A stretch of DNA of 64,000 nucleotides from Lutibacter sp. B1 (GCF_012524075.1 NZ_JAAZUI010000002.1:124001-188000); one strand, 5' to 3'. Positions 36,909-46,285 are shown, counted from the first letter of the stretch. Made by a program: numbers and translations. Notes: generated by a model not told the origin, from the letters alone.

Positions 36909-36931
36909 ACATTTTATTAAAGTTTATAAAA

Positions 36932-37618
36932 TTACTCAAATTGTGTATCTAGTTTTATGTAATCTAAAAATTCACTTTTAACATCTTGATCTTTAAATTT
37001 TCCTCCAAATTCAGAGGTAACAGTACTGCTAACTATATCTTTTACTCCACGAGAATTTACACATAAATGCTTAGCATCAATAACACAAGCAACATCTTCA
37101 GTGCCTAATGCTTCTTGAAGTGCTTGTACTACTTGCATTGTTAAACGTTCTTGTACTTGCGGACGCTTAGCGTAATAATCTACAATACGATTCATTTTTG
37201 ATAAACCAATAACTCTTCCACTAGAAATATAGGCAACATGAGCTTTCCCTACAATAGGTAACAAATGGTGTTCACAAGTAGAGTATACAGTTATGTTTTT
37301 TTCAACCAACATTTCTCCATACTTATAATTATTGTCAAAAGTTGATAGCTTTGGCTTATTTTTAGGGTCTAAACCACTAAAAAGCTCGTTAACATAAGCT
37401 TTAGCAACTCTACGCGGAGTACCTTTAATACTATCATCTTCCAAATCCATTCCCAAAGTATCTAATATATCTCTAACGCTTGCTTCAATACGCTGTCTTT
37501 TTTCTTCATCAGAAATTTCAAAAGCATCAGCTCTTAAAGGTGTCTTAGCAGAAGAACCTATGTGGTCATCTCCTATTTCATCAATTCTATTTGTCATTAC
37601 GTTTTTACCTTCAAACAT
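36932..37618 (-). CDS. folE: GTP cyclohydrolase I, type 1
   Basis: A 228-residue enzyme that converts GTP to 7,8-dihydroneopterin triphosphate for folate (or pterin) synthesis. The zinc site is read in STCEHHLLPIVGKAHV and the later Cys in CVIDAKHLCVNSRGV, and GLSKMNRIVDYYAKRPQVQERL forms the pterin-site helices. The N-terminal 35 residues are a flexible extension. Length is normal. It has its own promoter near 37640 and a hairpin after it. hisS lies upstream on the same strand, 38 bases away. Confidence 0.96.
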   Translation of the reverse strand: MFEGKNVMTNRIDEIGDDHIGSSAKTPLRADAFEISDEEKRQRIEASVRDILDTLGMDLEDDSIKGTPRRVAKAYVNELFSGLDPKNKPKLSTFDNNYKYGEMLVEKNITVYSTCEHHLLPIVGKAHVAYISSGRVIGLSKMNRIVDYYAKRPQVQERLTMQVVQALQEALGTEDVACVIDAKHLCVNSRGVKDIVSSTVTSEFGGKFKDQDVKSEFLDYIKLDTQFE

Positions 37619-37638
37619 TTTCTTTAGTTTATAATTTG

Positions 37639-37646
37639 CAAATTTA
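37639..37646 (-). promoter_or_regulatory. -7 element of folE
   Basis: TAAATTTG on the minus strand ends 20 bases before the folE ATG, inside the 38-base hisS-folE gap. A transcript could start here independently of hisS. Confidence 0.55.
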
Positions 37647-37656
37647 CAACTTTGTT

Positions 37657-39033
37657 TTAATGTTGTATAGTGATTTTAAGTAATTCTTCTAAACTACATA
37701 ATTGTTGCTCACCTGTTTGCATATTTTTTAGTGTGAATTTTTTATTGGCTATTTCGTTAGTACCTACTATTACTACAAAAGGAATATCTCTCCTGTTAGC
37801 ATAGTTCATTTGCTTTTTCATTTTTGCGCTATCAGGATATAATTCTGATTTGATGTTATTTTTTCTTAATTCGGCTAAAGCTTTCATACAGTAAAGAGCT
37901 TCAACTTCTCCAAAATTAACAAATAATACCTTTGGTTTTGGTAAATCTACTTCATTAAACAAATTAAGTTCTTCCAATACCAAATAAATTCTATCCAAAC
38001 CAAAAGAGATTCCTACGCCACTCATATCTTTTAATCCAAAAATTCCTGTTAAATCATCGTATCTTCCACCTCCACCAATAGAGCCCATATTAACGCCTTC
38101 AGGTGCACTTACTTCATAAATTGCTCCTGTATAATAATTTAAGCCGCGAGCCAAAGTAACATCAATGGTTAATTTTGAAGATTTTAGGCCTAACGTTTCA
38201 ATAGTATTTACAACAAAACGTAAATCAGTTACCCCTTGCAATCCTTCTTCAGAATTTGATAACATTTCTTGTAACTGATCCTGTTTTTCAAGATTAGTGC
38301 CATTAAAACTGAATAATGGTTGTACTTTTTCAATAGCTTTTTCAGAAATTCCTTTCTCCTGCATTTCTTTAATTACACCATTGGCTCCAATTTTATCTAA
38401 CTTATCAAGTGCTACTGTAAAATCTATCAACTTATCTTTTTCGCCAATAATTTCGGCAATTCCTGCTAATATTTTACGATTGTTAAGTTTTATAGTAACT
38501 CCTTCTAATTTTAATTTATTAAAAACGGCATCATACAACTGCACAAACTCTACTTCTTGCCACAATCCTTTACTTCCAACTACATCGGCATCACATTGGT
38601 AAAATTCTCTAAAACGTCCTTTTTGTGGTCTATCGGCACGCCAAACAGGTTGCATTTGGTAACGTTTGAACGGAAATTCAATTTCGTTTTGGTGCTGTAC
38701 AACATAGCGAGCAAACGGAACTGTTAAATCGTAACGTAAAGCTTTTTCTGATATTTTCGAAGTTACTTTTAAACTATCTTTATCTTTCAAAAATGATTCA
38801 TCAACCTTATTTAAATAATCTCCTGAATTTAATATTTTAAAAATCAATCTATCTCCTTCTTCCCCATATTTACCCATTAAAGTATCAGAATTTTCAAAAC
38901 TAGGAGTTTCTATTGGTTGAAAACCAAAGGTTTCGAATACTTGCTTAATGGTTGAAAATATATAATTCCGTTTAGCTACTTCAGTAGGAGAAAAATCGCG
39001 TGTTCCTTTTGGTATGCTTGGTTTTTGTGCCAT
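37657..39033 (-). CDS. hisS: Histidine--tRNA ligase
   Basis: A 458-residue class-II aminoacyl-tRNA synthetase charging tRNA-His. The opening [16 protein letters not shown] and [15 protein letters not shown] (motif 2 region), [31 protein letters not shown] (read in parts), [15 protein letters not shown] and [14 protein letters not shown] (motif 3) identify it. The C-terminal anticodon-binding domain begins near residue 365 ([17 protein letters not shown]) and ends with the QLCSLEELL segment. Length fits the Bacteroidota form. It lies 43 bases after the 158-residue membrane gene. No canonical promoter is clear. Confidence 0.97.
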   Translation of the reverse strand: MAQKPSIPKGTRDFSPTEVAKRNYIFSTIKQVFETFGFQPIETPSFENSDTLMGKYGEEGDRLIFKILNSGDYLNKVDESFLKDKDSLKVTSKISEKALRYDLTVPFARYVVQHQNEIEFPFKRYQMQPVWRADRPQKGRFREFYQCDADVVGSKGLWQEVEFVQLYDAVFNKLKLEGVTIKLNNRKILAGIAEIIGEKDKLIDFTVALDKLDKIGANGVIKEMQEKGISEKAIEKVQPLFSFNGTNLEKQDQLQEMLSNSEEGLQGVTDLRFVVNTIETLGLKSSKLTIDVTLARGLNYYTGAIYEVSAPEGVNMGSIGGGGRYDDLTGIFGLKDMSGVGISFGLDRIYLVLEELNLFNEVDLPKPKVLFVNFGEVEALYCMKALAELRKNNIKSELYPDSAKMKKQMNYANRRDIPFVVIVGTNEIANKKFTLKNMQTGEQQLCSLEELLKITIQH

Positions 39034-39076
39034 GTTCTGTAATTAGTTTGCAAATATCTAAAATTTTAAAAACTAA

Positions 39077-39553
39077 TTAAAGCTTTTCTAGTATTGATTT
39101 TTCCTTTGGTGTTAAAGGTACATCGTTTTCAAATTTTTCTTTTGTCGGGAAAATTGTAGACATGATTATTATTAGAATACCTACTAAAATAAAATAAAAA
39201 ATATTGTTTGATTGCATTACAAAAATAATACACATCAATGCAGGAAATTCTAACATGGCAACTCTATAAATATGTGCAGTACTGTATTTTGCAGCTTTTA
39301 GATATAAATCTTGCTTTAAGGTTATTTGGCTTATTTGTTTTGTATATATCTGTTTACTAACCAAATTTCCAATAAATGAAATAAATATTGCCATATACAA
39401 AAAAAGTTTATCTTCAGTATATGAAAAGTATAGTTGATTTTTAGTTATGTAAGCAATTACTAAACCAAAAACAATAACTCCTGAAACCAGTGCTATATGG
39501 ATAATTTGTAATGATTTTATAAAATCTTTAGGTTCTTTATTGATATAACTCAT
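39077..39553 (-). CDS. Hypothetical integral membrane protein, 158 residues
   Basis: Four predicted membrane helices (about 18-36 IALVSGVIVFGLVIAY, 50-63 FLYMAIFISFIG, 97-113 AMLEFPALMCIIFVM and 118-135 FYFILVGILIIIMSTIF). The cytosolic tail ends with PTKEKFENDVPLTPKEKSILEKL, which resembles that of other small Bacteroidota membrane proteins I cannot name. A first half like NKEPKDFIKSLQIIHIALVSG seems conserved. It overlaps the DUF4126 gene by four bases (ATGA), so the two are translationally coupled and probably functionally linked. No function can be assigned. Confidence 0.82.
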   Translation of the reverse strand: MSYINKEPKDFIKSLQIIHIALVSGVIVFGLVIAYITKNQLYFSYTEDKLFLYMAIFISFIGNLVSKQIYTKQISQITLKQDLYLKAAKYSTAHIYRVAMLEFPALMCIIFVMQSNNIFYFILVGILIIIMSTIFPTKEKFENDVPLTPKEKSILEKL

Positions 39554-40128
39554 TGATTTGATTTTGAAGGTTTAAACATTTTAAAAACTTTGAATAGTAT
39601 CCAAAAAATTGCAATAATGCAAATAATAGCTAAAACAGGTATAAATATTGAAATTAAAGACATAAATATAGAAGTACCTGTCTCAACTGTTGAAATCATT
39701 GGATTTGCTATACCTGCTGTACCAGCTGTTGAAGCCAAACGTGTTGTACTTGTTGTACCTTTTATTGCTGCTGCTGTACCGCCTCCTGCAATAATTGCTA
39801 AAGCCCATGTTAAAGCTGGATCTAAATCGCTTACCGTTGCAACCATTACAGCTGTTCCGGCTACTGCAGCCAATGGCACAGCTATTGTATCCAATAAATT
39901 ATCGAACCAAGTAATTAAATAAGCTAAAATCTCAAAAACAGTAGCAACTCCCAATGTAATAATGGCTGTTATGCTACCAACCCATTGCCAACTTTCGTTT
40001 AACGGAATAATATTAAAATAGGATGCTAAACTTAAAGCAAACAATGGAACAAAAATTCTAAAACCTACTGAGGCTGCCAATCCTATTCCAATAAGAATAC
40101 TCACAATAATTTCCGGTGAAAAGTCCAT
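39550..40128 (-). CDS. DUF4126 membrane protein
   Basis: A 192-residue protein with about five hydrophobic helices and a small-residue-rich middle (GTAVMVATVSDLDPALTWALAIIAGGGTAAAIKG read in parts). The opening IIVSILIGIGLAASVGFRIFVPLF and LITWFDNLLDTIAVPLAAVAGT are the marks of DUF4126, whose function is not established. It lies four bases after kdsB and overlaps the next gene. The cluster kdsB-DUF4126-membrane protein-hisS suggests cotranscription but not a shared job. Confidence 0.88.
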   Translation of the reverse strand: MDFSPEIIVSILIGIGLAASVGFRIFVPLFALSLASYFNIIPLNESWQWVGSITAIITLGVATVFEILAYLITWFDNLLDTIAVPLAAVAGTAVMVATVSDLDPALTWALAIIAGGGTAAAIKGTTSTTRLASTAGTAGIANPMISTVETGTSIFMSLISIFIPVLAIICIIAIFWILFKVFKMFKPSKSNQ

Positions 40129-40132
40129 TTAT

Positions 40133-40864
40133 TTAATGTTTAAAAATTGTATTGGCCTTCTTTAGATCTTCCGGAGTATCAATACCAATAGCAATTTGAT
40201 TTGTTTTTACCATTTTTACTCTCAAACCATGTGCCAAAAAACGTAAATTCTCTAATTTTTCAGCAGCTTCTAGCCTATTTACGGGTAATTTGGTAAATTT
40301 AAGCAAGGCTTGTTTTCTAAAAGCGTAAATACCAATATGTTTATAATATATTGCTTTTGATTTTTCTCTTGGATACGGAATTGGAGAACGCGAAAAATAC
40401 ATGGCAAAATTTTGCTCGTCAGTTACAACTTTTACATTATTTGGATTGTTAATTTCTTCATCATCATCCATTTTAATCATTAATGATGCTATATCTACAT
40501 GATTATGAATATCATTTTGAAAAACTTCCAATAGCTTTTTTAAAGGTTCTTTTTGTGTAAAAGGTTCATCACCTTGAACATTTACAACAATATCAACATC
40601 TAAATTTTCAATTGCTTCAGCAATTCTGTCGCTTCCAGATTCGTGATCTTTAATACTTTTAATGGCTTTACCTCCGTTTGAAGTAATTTCATTATAAATA
40701 ATATCACTATCGGTAACCACATAAACTTCATCAAACAGATTGGATTTTTTTGTTGCTTCGTAGGTTCTAACAATTACGGATTTGCCTGCTAAATCTTTCA
40801 TTAATTTCCCCGGAAATCGGGTTGCTTCGTAACGAGCAGGAATCATTGCTACTACTGTTTTCAT
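40133..40864 (-). CDS. kdsB: 3-deoxy-manno-octulosonate cytidylyltransferase
   Basis: A 243-residue cytosolic enzyme that activates KDO with CTP to form CMP-KDO for lipopolysaccharide core. The N-terminal [18 protein letters not shown] is the CTP-binding signature; [14 protein letters not shown] and [17 protein letters not shown], then [15 protein letters not shown] and [12 protein letters not shown], match the family. It supports a Gram-negative LPS-bearing organism. Its first codon overlaps the YihY stop (ATGA), so translation is coupled. Confidence 0.97.
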   Translation of the reverse strand: MKTVVAMIPARYEATRFPGKLMKDLAGKSVIVRTYEATKKSNLFDEVYVVTDSDIIYNEITSNGGKAIKSIKDHESGSDRIAEAIENLDVDIVVNVQGDEPFTQKEPLKKLLEVFQNDIHNHVDIASLMIKMDDDEEINNPNNVKVVTDEQNFAMYFSRSPIPYPREKSKAIYYKHIGIYAFRKQALLKFTKLPVNRLEAAEKLENLRFLAHGLRVKMVKTNQIAIGIDTPEDLKKANTIFKH

Positions 40865-41799
40865 TGATTTTCTTTTTTTATTTGTTGGAACCTTCTAAGT
40901 ATATTAATGCTCGCATTGAGTTCAAAACCAAGTAATAAAATTATGGAATTTAACCAAACAAAAAGCATAATTATTAATAATGTCCCAATTGAACCGTACA
41001 ACTCGTTATACGTAGCAAACTTTAACACATAAATTGCAAAAAGCCTAAACATAACTATCATTAACAAAGTTGTTAATATGGCTCCCGGTGAAAAAAACGA
41101 ATTATGTTTTACTTCTTTTGTACCGTATTTATATAAAAATGAAACAGAAACAAAAAGTAATAAAGTAAAAAATAAAAATTTCCCTTTTTCTATCCAAAAA
41201 ACCTCATCATCTAACCAGCCATGCGTTTTTAAATCATTAATTACTATTTCAAAATACACAATTAAAGCTACAGTTAAAACAAGAATCACAGCCAATATAA
41301 TTGCCATTGCCATTGAAATGAAATATTGACGTATAATATTTCTCATTTGAGTTACATGATATGAATATTCAAAACCACCTAAAATAGCATTTACACCATT
41401 AGTCATTAAAAAAATGGATGCTATAAAACCGAATGAAAGCAAACCTCCATAGCGGTTATTGGCAATGTCATTTATTACTCTTTGAACAGATTCAGCAGTA
41501 TTAGGCGGTAATAGCTGCTCAATCATATCTAAAAAATCTTTTTGAAAACCTTCAATTGGCACATAAGGAATAAGTGTAAGAATAAACAGCATAAAAGGAA
41601 ACAATGCCATAAAAAAGCTAAAAGCTATACCTCCTGCACGTGATGTTAAAGCACCTTTCACAATACCAACAACATACATTTCAATAATGTCATACAAAGA
41701 CATCCCTTGTAAACCCGGTATTTTTACAGTTTTACCAAGTTTTACTACCCAATTTAAAATTGGTATTTTAAGTAATTTGTCTTCTATTTCTTTACTCAT
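40861..41799 (-). CDS. YihY/BrkB-family inner-membrane protein
   Basis: A 312-residue protein with about six membrane helices. Diagnostic segments are [32 protein letters not shown] near the first helix, [16 protein letters not shown] and [33 protein letters not shown] near the end, all typical of the YihY/BrkB family (once called RNase BN by mistake). Its physiological role is unclear, possibly envelope or transport related. It is coupled to kdsB by a 4-base overlap and has a promoter element 23 bases upstream. Confidence 0.93.
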   Translation of the reverse strand: MSKEIEDKLLKIPILNWVVKLGKTVKIPGLQGMSLYDIIEMYVVGIVKGALTSRAGGIAFSFFMALFPFMLFILTLIPYVPIEGFQKDFLDMIEQLLPPNTAESVQRVINDIANNRYGGLLSFGFIASIFLMTNGVNAILGGFEYSYHVTQMRNIIRQYFISMAMAIILAVILVLTVALIVYFEIVINDLKTHGWLDDEVFWIEKGKFLFFTLLLFVSVSFLYKYGTKEVKHNSFFSPGAILTTLLMIVMFRLFAIYVLKFATYNELYGSIGTLLIIMLFVWLNSIILLLGFELNASINILRRFQQIKKENQ

Positions 41800-41821
41800 T
41801 AGTTTATAAGGTTCAGAGATG

Positions 41822-41829
41822 CAAAGGTA
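41822..41829 (-). promoter_or_regulatory. -7 element of the yihY-kdsB unit
   Basis: TACCTTTG on the minus strand ends 22 bases before ATG 41799, downstream of the four-helix-bundle gene. Confidence 0.6.
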
Positions 41830-41847
41830 TAAAGTCTAAAAATTACC

Positions 41848-42216
41848 TTATTTTTTAATTGATTTTGCTTTTAATTTCCTAATTAAACTAGATAACATTC
41901 TTTCTATTTCTCTTGTAAATTCATATAACTTATTAAAACTATCTTTAACTATATATTTTAGATTAAATGCTATTTCAACTTGAGTTTGTAATTCAAACAA
42001 TGAACCTAAAGAAATATTTAAAAATCGTACGTAATCGTTTAAACTATTTCTCCCATAACCTTCTGCTATATTACTGGGAATAGAAATTGCACACCTTCTA
42101 ATTTGAGATGTCAAACCAAAATTTTCATCATTTGGAAATGATTTGGAAACCTGATATATATCTGTGACCAAATTCATAGATTTTTCCCAAACAATTAACT
42201 CTCTATATGTTTTCAT
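41848..42216 (-). CDS. Four-helix-bundle protein (23S rRNA intervening-sequence protein family)
   Basis: A 122-residue small helical protein with the family signature: RELIVWEKSMNLVTDIYQV, then SFPNDENFGLTSQIRRCAISIPSNIAEGYGR (seen in two parts) and FLNISLGSLFELQTQVEIA. Homologues were first found inside 23S rRNA intervening sequences and occur scattered through Bacteroidota genomes; none has a proven function. No rRNA lies in this window, so this is a stand-alone copy. The promoter-distal region between it and nadC carries a 16-bp tandem repeat. The family is common, so presence alone is not unusual. Confidence 0.93.
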   Translation of the reverse strand: MKTYRELIVWEKSMNLVTDIYQVSKSFPNDENFGLTSQIRRCAISIPSNIAEGYGRNSLNDYVRFLNISLGSLFELQTQVEIAFNLKYIVKDSFNKLYEFTREIERMLSSLIRKLKAKSIKK

Positions 42217-42254
42217 TAATACTTTACCTTTTACTGCAATTTTAATTTGTTACT

Positions 42255-42302
42255 TTTTCCTTAGCTCCTTTAACACTTTGTGCCTTTACTCCTTTGTGCC
42301 TT
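42255..42302. repeat. Three tandem copies of a 16-bp AAGGCACAAAG-like unit
   Basis: On the plus strand units are TACTCCTTTGTGCCTT (42287-42302), TAACACTTTGTGCCTT (42271-42286) and a diverged TTTTCCTTAGCTCCTT (42255-42270). The first two share the CTTTGTGCCTT core in register; the third keeps the CTCCTT/CCTT rhythm. It fills most of the 103-base gap between the four-helix-bundle gene and nadC. Similar CTTTGTGCCTTTGTG tracts recur in Bacteroidota genomes to my knowledge, but their role is unknown. Confidence 0.6.
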
Positions 42303-42319
42303 TGAATCTTATCACCTCT

Positions 42320-43177
42320 TTATACAGCCTTCAAACTTAAATCCATATTTGAAACAGAGTGTGTTAAAGCTCCGGAAGAAATATAATCTACACCACATTC
42401 AGCGTATTTTTTTGCAGTTTCTAAAGTTATACCTCCTGAAGATTCTGTTTGACATTTATCGCCAATTAATGCAACGGCTTTTTTAGTATCTTCATAATTA
42501 AAATTATCAATTAAAATTCTGTAAACACCTCCGGCATATAAAATTTCTTCAATTTCTTCTATGCTCCTGGCTTCAACAATAATTTTTAAATCGAGATTTT
42601 TTTCTTTCAAATACTGCTGTGTTTTGGTAATTGCTTTTGAAACTCCTCCGGCAAAATCGATATGATTATCTTTCAGAATAATCATGTCATACAAAGCAAA
42701 TCTATGGTTTTCACCTCCTCCAATTTTTACCGCCCATTTTTCAATGGCTCTAATTCCGGGTGTAGTTTTACGCGTATCTAATATTCTTGTTTTAGTACCT
42801 TTTAGCAAATTGGCAAATTGCTGAGTTTTAGTTGCAATAGCACTCATACGCTGCATTGCATTTAGCACTAAACGTTCTGATTTTAAAATAGATAAAGAAC
42901 TTCCTGACACATAAAAAACAATATCTCCATACTTAACACTTTCACCATCGTTAATTAATGTTTCAACCTTCAAGTTTTCATCAACATAATTAAAAATTCG
43001 TTTAGCAAATTCAACTCCGGCAATTACGCCATCTTCTTTTACCAATAATTTTGCTTTACCTTGTGTTGAAGAAGGAATACAAGCTAATGAACTGTGATCA
43101 CCATCACCAACATCTTCTCTAATTGCGTTTGAAATTATAATATCAAGTTCCTTCTCAAATTGTTTTTTAGAAATCAT
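42320..43177 (-). CDS. nadC: Nicotinate-nucleotide pyrophosphorylase (quinolinate phosphoribosyltransferase)
   Basis: A 285-residue enzyme turning quinolinate and PRPP into nicotinate mononucleotide in de novo NAD synthesis. Typical features are REDVGDGDHSSLACIP near the start, LNAMQRMSAIATKTQQF, the PRPP/substrate motif RILDTRKTTPGIRAIEKWAVKIGGGENHRFALYD (read in parts) with the catalytic Lys, and the C-terminal ESSGGITLETAKKYAECGVDYISSGALTHS. nadA and nadB are not in the window. A -7 element lies 20 bases upstream. It is divergent from rlmH. Confidence 0.96.
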   Translation of the reverse strand: MISKKQFEKELDIIISNAIREDVGDGDHSSLACIPSSTQGKAKLLVKEDGVIAGVEFAKRIFNYVDENLKVETLINDGESVKYGDIVFYVSGSSLSILKSERLVLNAMQRMSAIATKTQQFANLLKGTKTRILDTRKTTPGIRAIEKWAVKIGGGENHRFALYDMIILKDNHIDFAGGVSKAITKTQQYLKEKNLDLKIIVEARSIEEIEEILYAGGVYRILIDNFNYEDTKKAVALIGDKCQTESSGGITLETAKKYAECGVDYISSGALTHSVSNMDLSLKAV

Positions 43178-43197
43178 TTTTAAAGTGTATTTTCAAA

Positions 43198-43205
43198 CAA
43201 AAATA
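43198..43205 (-). promoter_or_regulatory. -7 element of nadC
   Basis: TATTTTTG on the minus strand ends 20 bases before ATG 43177. No -33 TTG at canonical spacing. Confidence 0.5.
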
Positions 43206-43320
43206 ACTTTTTTATTTTCAAAAAATTCATCTTTAATTCTTTTTATATTTACAAAATGAAACGAACGTTAACAAATTTAATTTTTCCCTTTTTATTAAAA
43301 TATTAATATTTTTAATGTGA

Positions 43321-43350
43321 GAACGAATGTAATGAGAGGTACAAGCGTTC
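43321..43350. other. Imperfect inverted repeat GAACG..CGTTC upstream of rlmH
   Basis: GAACGAATGT (43321-43330) and ACAAGCGTTC (43341-43350) pair at 8 of 10 positions around a 10-base loop. It lies 50 bases before the GTG start in the 222-base nadC-rlmH gap, which also has another GAACGTT near 43263. It may be an operator-like site or weak hairpin; the rest of this gap holds nothing else clear. Confidence 0.35.
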
Positions 43351-43399
43351 TTAATTTTATAAAAAATTGATTAATAGTTAATTATAAAATTTATTACGT

Positions 43400-43873
43400 G
43401 TGAAAATAAAATTACTTGCTATTGGCAAAACAGATGATAAAAATTTACAAACCTTAATTGATACATATCAAAATAGGTTAAAGCACTATGTGAGTTTTAA
43501 ATTAGAAGTAATTCCTGATATTAAAAATGTTAAAAACCTTAGCGAGCAGCAACAAAAAGAAAAAGAAGGAGAGTTAATTTTAAAAAAACTAGAAGCTACC
43601 GATCAATTGATTTTATTGGATGAAAAAGGAAAAGAACTCAGGTCAATTGAATTTTCAAAATATCTGCAAAAAAAAATGAATGCAGGTATAAAACAATTGG
43701 TTTTAGTAATTGGTGGTCCTTACGGTTTTTCTGATACTGTTTACCAAAAAGCACAAGGAAAGGTTTCTTTATCAAAAATGACATTCTCTCATCAAATGAT
43801 TCGTTTATTTATTACTGAACAATTGTACAGAGCCTTTACAATTTTAAAAAACGAACCCTATCACCATGAATAA
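43400..43873 (+). CDS. rlmH: 23S rRNA (pseudouridine1915-N3)-methyltransferase RlmH
   Basis: A 157-residue SPOUT-class enzyme that methylates pseudouridine 1915 (E. coli numbering) in helix 69 of 23S rRNA. Recognisable parts are [51 protein letters not shown] (the trefoil-knot SAM site) and [24 protein letters not shown] with the C-terminal YHHE. Start is GTG at 43400, with the usual KIKLLAIGK beginning. It overlaps rdgB by eight bases, forming the head of the plus-strand operon. Confidence 0.97.
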   Translation: MKIKLLAIGKTDDKNLQTLIDTYQNRLKHYVSFKLEVIPDIKNVKNLSEQQQKEKEGELILKKLEATDQLILLDEKGKELRSIEFSKYLQKKMNAGIKQLVLVIGGPYGFSDTVYQKAQGKVSLSKMTFSHQMIRLFITEQLYRAFTILKNEPYHHE

Positions 43874-44453
43874 ATTAAAACTGGTTTTTGCAACAAACAA
43901 TAAAAATAAATTAAAAGAAGTTGAAGCTATGCTTCCTCATTTTGAAATTGTAAGTTTAGAAGCTATTAATTGTTTTGAAGATATACCTGAAACGTCTGAC
44001 ACTTTAGAAGGCAACGCAATTATAAAAGCTAATTTTATTACTGAAAAATACGGACTAAATTGCTTTGCTGATGATACTGGACTTGAAGTTGAAGTTCTAA
44101 ATAATGAACCTGGAGTATATTCAGCACGTTATGCAGGAGAAAATTGTACTCCGGAAGATAACATTCAAAAATTGTTAAAAGAACTTGGAAATAATCCGAA
44201 CAGAAAAGCTCAATTTAGAACTGCTGTTGCGCTTAATATTGAAGGTAAACAATATATTTTTGAAGGTATTTGCAAAGGTGAAATTTTAAAAGAAAAACAT
44301 GGCGAAAATGGCTTTGGCTACGATCCTATTTTTAAACCCGAAGGTTTTTCTAAATCTTTTGCAGAAATGAATTTAGATGAAAAAGGTAAAATTAGCCACA
44401 GAGGCAAAGCAATTGAAAAATTAGTAACTTTTTTAAATAAACATACTTGGTAA
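43866..44453 (+). CDS. rdgB: XTP/dITP diphosphohydrolase (RdgB/HAM1)
   Basis: A 195-residue house-cleaning pyrophosphatase that removes deaminated purine nucleotides such as dITP and XTP. Motifs are [45 protein letters not shown] (metal-binding Asp pair), [21 protein letters not shown] and [14 protein letters not shown]. It overlaps rlmH by eight bases and the permease start overlaps its end by seven, so translation of all three is coupled. Confidence 0.97.
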   Translation: MNKLKLVFATNNKNKLKEVEAMLPHFEIVSLEAINCFEDIPETSDTLEGNAIIKANFITEKYGLNCFADDTGLEVEVLNNEPGVYSARYAGENCTPEDNIQKLLKELGNNPNRKAQFRTAVALNIEGKQYIFEGICKGEILKEKHGENGFGYDPIFKPEGFSKSFAEMNLDEKGKISHRGKAIEKLVTFLNKHTW

Positions 44454-45481
44454 GCCCAATAAAATCATATAAAAATACATTCGTAATACTGTTTATTACA
44501 CTTATAATTATCTTTTTAATTAATATAAGTTTAGGTTCCGTTTACATTCCTTTAAAACAAATTATACTATCATTTTTTGATGGTAATGTTGAAAAAGAAG
44601 CATGGAAATCTATCATATTACACTACAGATTACCTAAAGCTATAACAGCCATTATTGTTGGTTCCGGGTTATCGATAAGTGGATTGTTAATGCAGACATT
44701 GTTTAGAAATCCTCTTGCCGGTCCGTTTGTATTAGGAATCAGTTCCGGAGCAAGTTTAGGTGTTGCAATTTTAATTTTAGGAGCCTCGTTTTTAGGTGCT
44801 AATATTACTTCTTATGCTTTTACCAATTGGGGACAAGCAACTGCTGCAAGTATTGGAGCTTTTTTAGTGCTTTCGGCGGTGATATTAGCTGCTCTAAAAG
44901 TTAGAAATACGATGTCTATTTTAATTATAGGGTTAATGTTTGGCAGCTTAACATCGGCAGTAATAAGTGTATTGGCTTATTTTAGCAGTGCAAACCAATT
45001 GCAACAATATTTATTTTGGAGTTTTGGTAGTTTAGGAAATTTAAGTTGGAAAGAAATTTTAGCATTGTTAATCGTTTATTTTATAGGAATTGTTTTAGTT
45101 GTTTTAATAATAAAACCCTTAAACAGTTTATTATTAGGTGAAAATTATGCTAAAAGTATGGGTGTTAATGTAAAACGAACAAGAAATATAACATTAATTG
45201 CTACCAGTTTATTAACAGGTGTAATTACTGCTTTTTCAGGTCCTATTGCTTTTATTGGTTTAGCTGTTCCTCATTTAACAAAGCTTCTTTTTACAACCTC
45301 AAACCATAAAACTTTATTACCTGCTGTTGCTGTAAGCGGAGCAATAATTATGTTAATTTGCGATAGTATTTCACAATTACCAAGCAGTGAATATACTTTA
45401 CCCATAAATGCCATCACATCTTTATTTGGAGCACCCATAATTATTTGGCTATTAGTTAGAAAACGTAAAATAAATTATTAA
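44447..45481 (+). CDS. FecCD-type ABC transporter permease (iron-siderophore/cobalamin class)
   Basis: A 344-residue inner-membrane protein with about ten hydrophobic helices. Typical FecCD/BtuC parts are [46 protein letters not shown]-like text seen as [13 protein letters not shown] and [20 protein letters not shown], then [38 protein letters not shown] and [14 protein letters not shown]. The only workable start is TTG 44447, seven bases inside rdgB. The ATPase gene follows without a gap, but no periplasmic binding protein is nearby. Substrate could be a ferric siderophore, haem or cobalamin. Confidence 0.92.
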   Translation: MVSPIKSYKNTFVILFITLIIIFLINISLGSVYIPLKQIILSFFDGNVEKEAWKSIILHYRLPKAITAIIVGSGLSISGLLMQTLFRNPLAGPFVLGISSGASLGVAILILGASFLGANITSYAFTNWGQATAASIGAFLVLSAVILAALKVRNTMSILIIGLMFGSLTSAVISVLAYFSSANQLQQYLFWSFGSLGNLSWKEILALLIVYFIGIVLVVLIIKPLNSLLLGENYAKSMGVNVKRTRNITLIATSLLTGVITAFSGPIAFIGLAVPHLTKLLFTTSNHKTLLPAVAVSGAIIMLICDSISQLPSSEYTLPINAITSLFGAPIIIWLLVRKRKINY

Positions 45482-46276
45482 TTGAGTACACTACATAAAC
45501 ATATAATTAAAACTTCAAATTTAAGTATTGGCTACGCTTCTAAAAAGAAGAAAAATACTATTGCCAGTAATTTAAATATTGAATTAACCAAGGGGAAATT
45601 AGTTTGTTTATTGGGTAAAAATGGTATTGGTAAATCTACTTTATTAAGAACATTAACCAAAGTTCAACCTGCTTTGAGTGGTGAAATTTTCATAAATGAT
45701 TGTAATTTAAAAGATTTAAATAACCTTGAATTATCAAAATCTCTCAGTTTGGTTTTAACTGAGCGTTTACCGGAAAATAATTTATCGGTATACGAATTAG
45801 TGGCTTTAGGACGCCAACCTTATACAAATTGGGTAGGAACTTTAACTGAAAAGGATTTGCATTTTATAAAAACTGCTTTTGAGCAAACAAACACCACTCA
45901 TTTAATCAAAACCAAATATTATGAATTAAGTGATGGTCAGTTACAAAAAATATTAATTGCCCGAGCTTTAGCCCAAAATACCGATATTATTGTTTTAGAT
46001 GAACCAACGGCTCATTTAGATTTACATCATACCATTGAAACTTTTGCATTGTTAAAAAAATTAGCTTCAGAATTTAATAAAACTATTATTGTTTCAACTC
46101 ATGAAGTTAATTTAGCACTTCAATTAGCCGATGAACTTTGGCTAATGACCCCTTCTAATTTTATTTCAGGAGAAACAGAAAAACTGATTGTTAATAATGA
46201 TTTAGATACACTTTTTGATTCCAATTTAATTAGTTTTAATAAAACTTTAAAACAATTCACAATCTTAAAATCCTAA
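45482..46276 (+). CDS. FecE/BtuD-type ABC transporter ATPase
   Basis: A 264-residue ATPase partnering the permease upstream. It has Walker A LGKNGIGKSTLLR, Q-loop VLTERLP, a signature ELSDGQLQKILIARAL (LSDGQ in place of LSGGQ, common in this class), Walker B DIIVLDEPTAHLDLHH and the H-switch IIVSTHEVNLALQLADELWLM. It starts at TTG 45482 immediately after the permease TAA. About 60 residues follow the H-loop, a normal length for FecE relatives. Confidence 0.92.
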   Translation: MSTLHKHIIKTSNLSIGYASKKKKNTIASNLNIELTKGKLVCLLGKNGIGKSTLLRTLTKVQPALSGEIFINDCNLKDLNNLELSKSLSLVLTERLPENNLSVYELVALGRQPYTNWVGTLTEKDLHFIKTAFEQTNTTHLIKTKYYELSDGQLQKILIARALAQNTDIIVLDEPTAHLDLHHTIETFALLKKLASEFNKTIIVSTHEVNLALQLADELWLMTPSNFISGETEKLIVNNDLDTLFDSNLISFNKTLKQFTILKS

Positions 46277-46285
46277 CTTATTTAA

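Noticed and set aside
41848-42216. rRNA intervening sequence suggested by the four-helix-bundle gene
   Set aside because: No 23S rRNA sequence flanks it; it is a stand-alone family member.
36932-42216. A new gene island between kdsB and hisS
   Set aside because: DUF4126 and the 158-residue membrane protein look like native, tightly packed genes with the same base composition as neighbours.
42255-42302. Possible mini CRISPR array in the 16-bp repeats
   Set aside because: Units are contiguous without spacers, too short, and no cas gene is present. It is a short tandem repeat only.
43257-43309. Short frame beginning MKRTLTNLIF in the nadC-rlmH gap
   Set aside because: Only 16 codons with no promoter; likely chance in AT-rich DNA.
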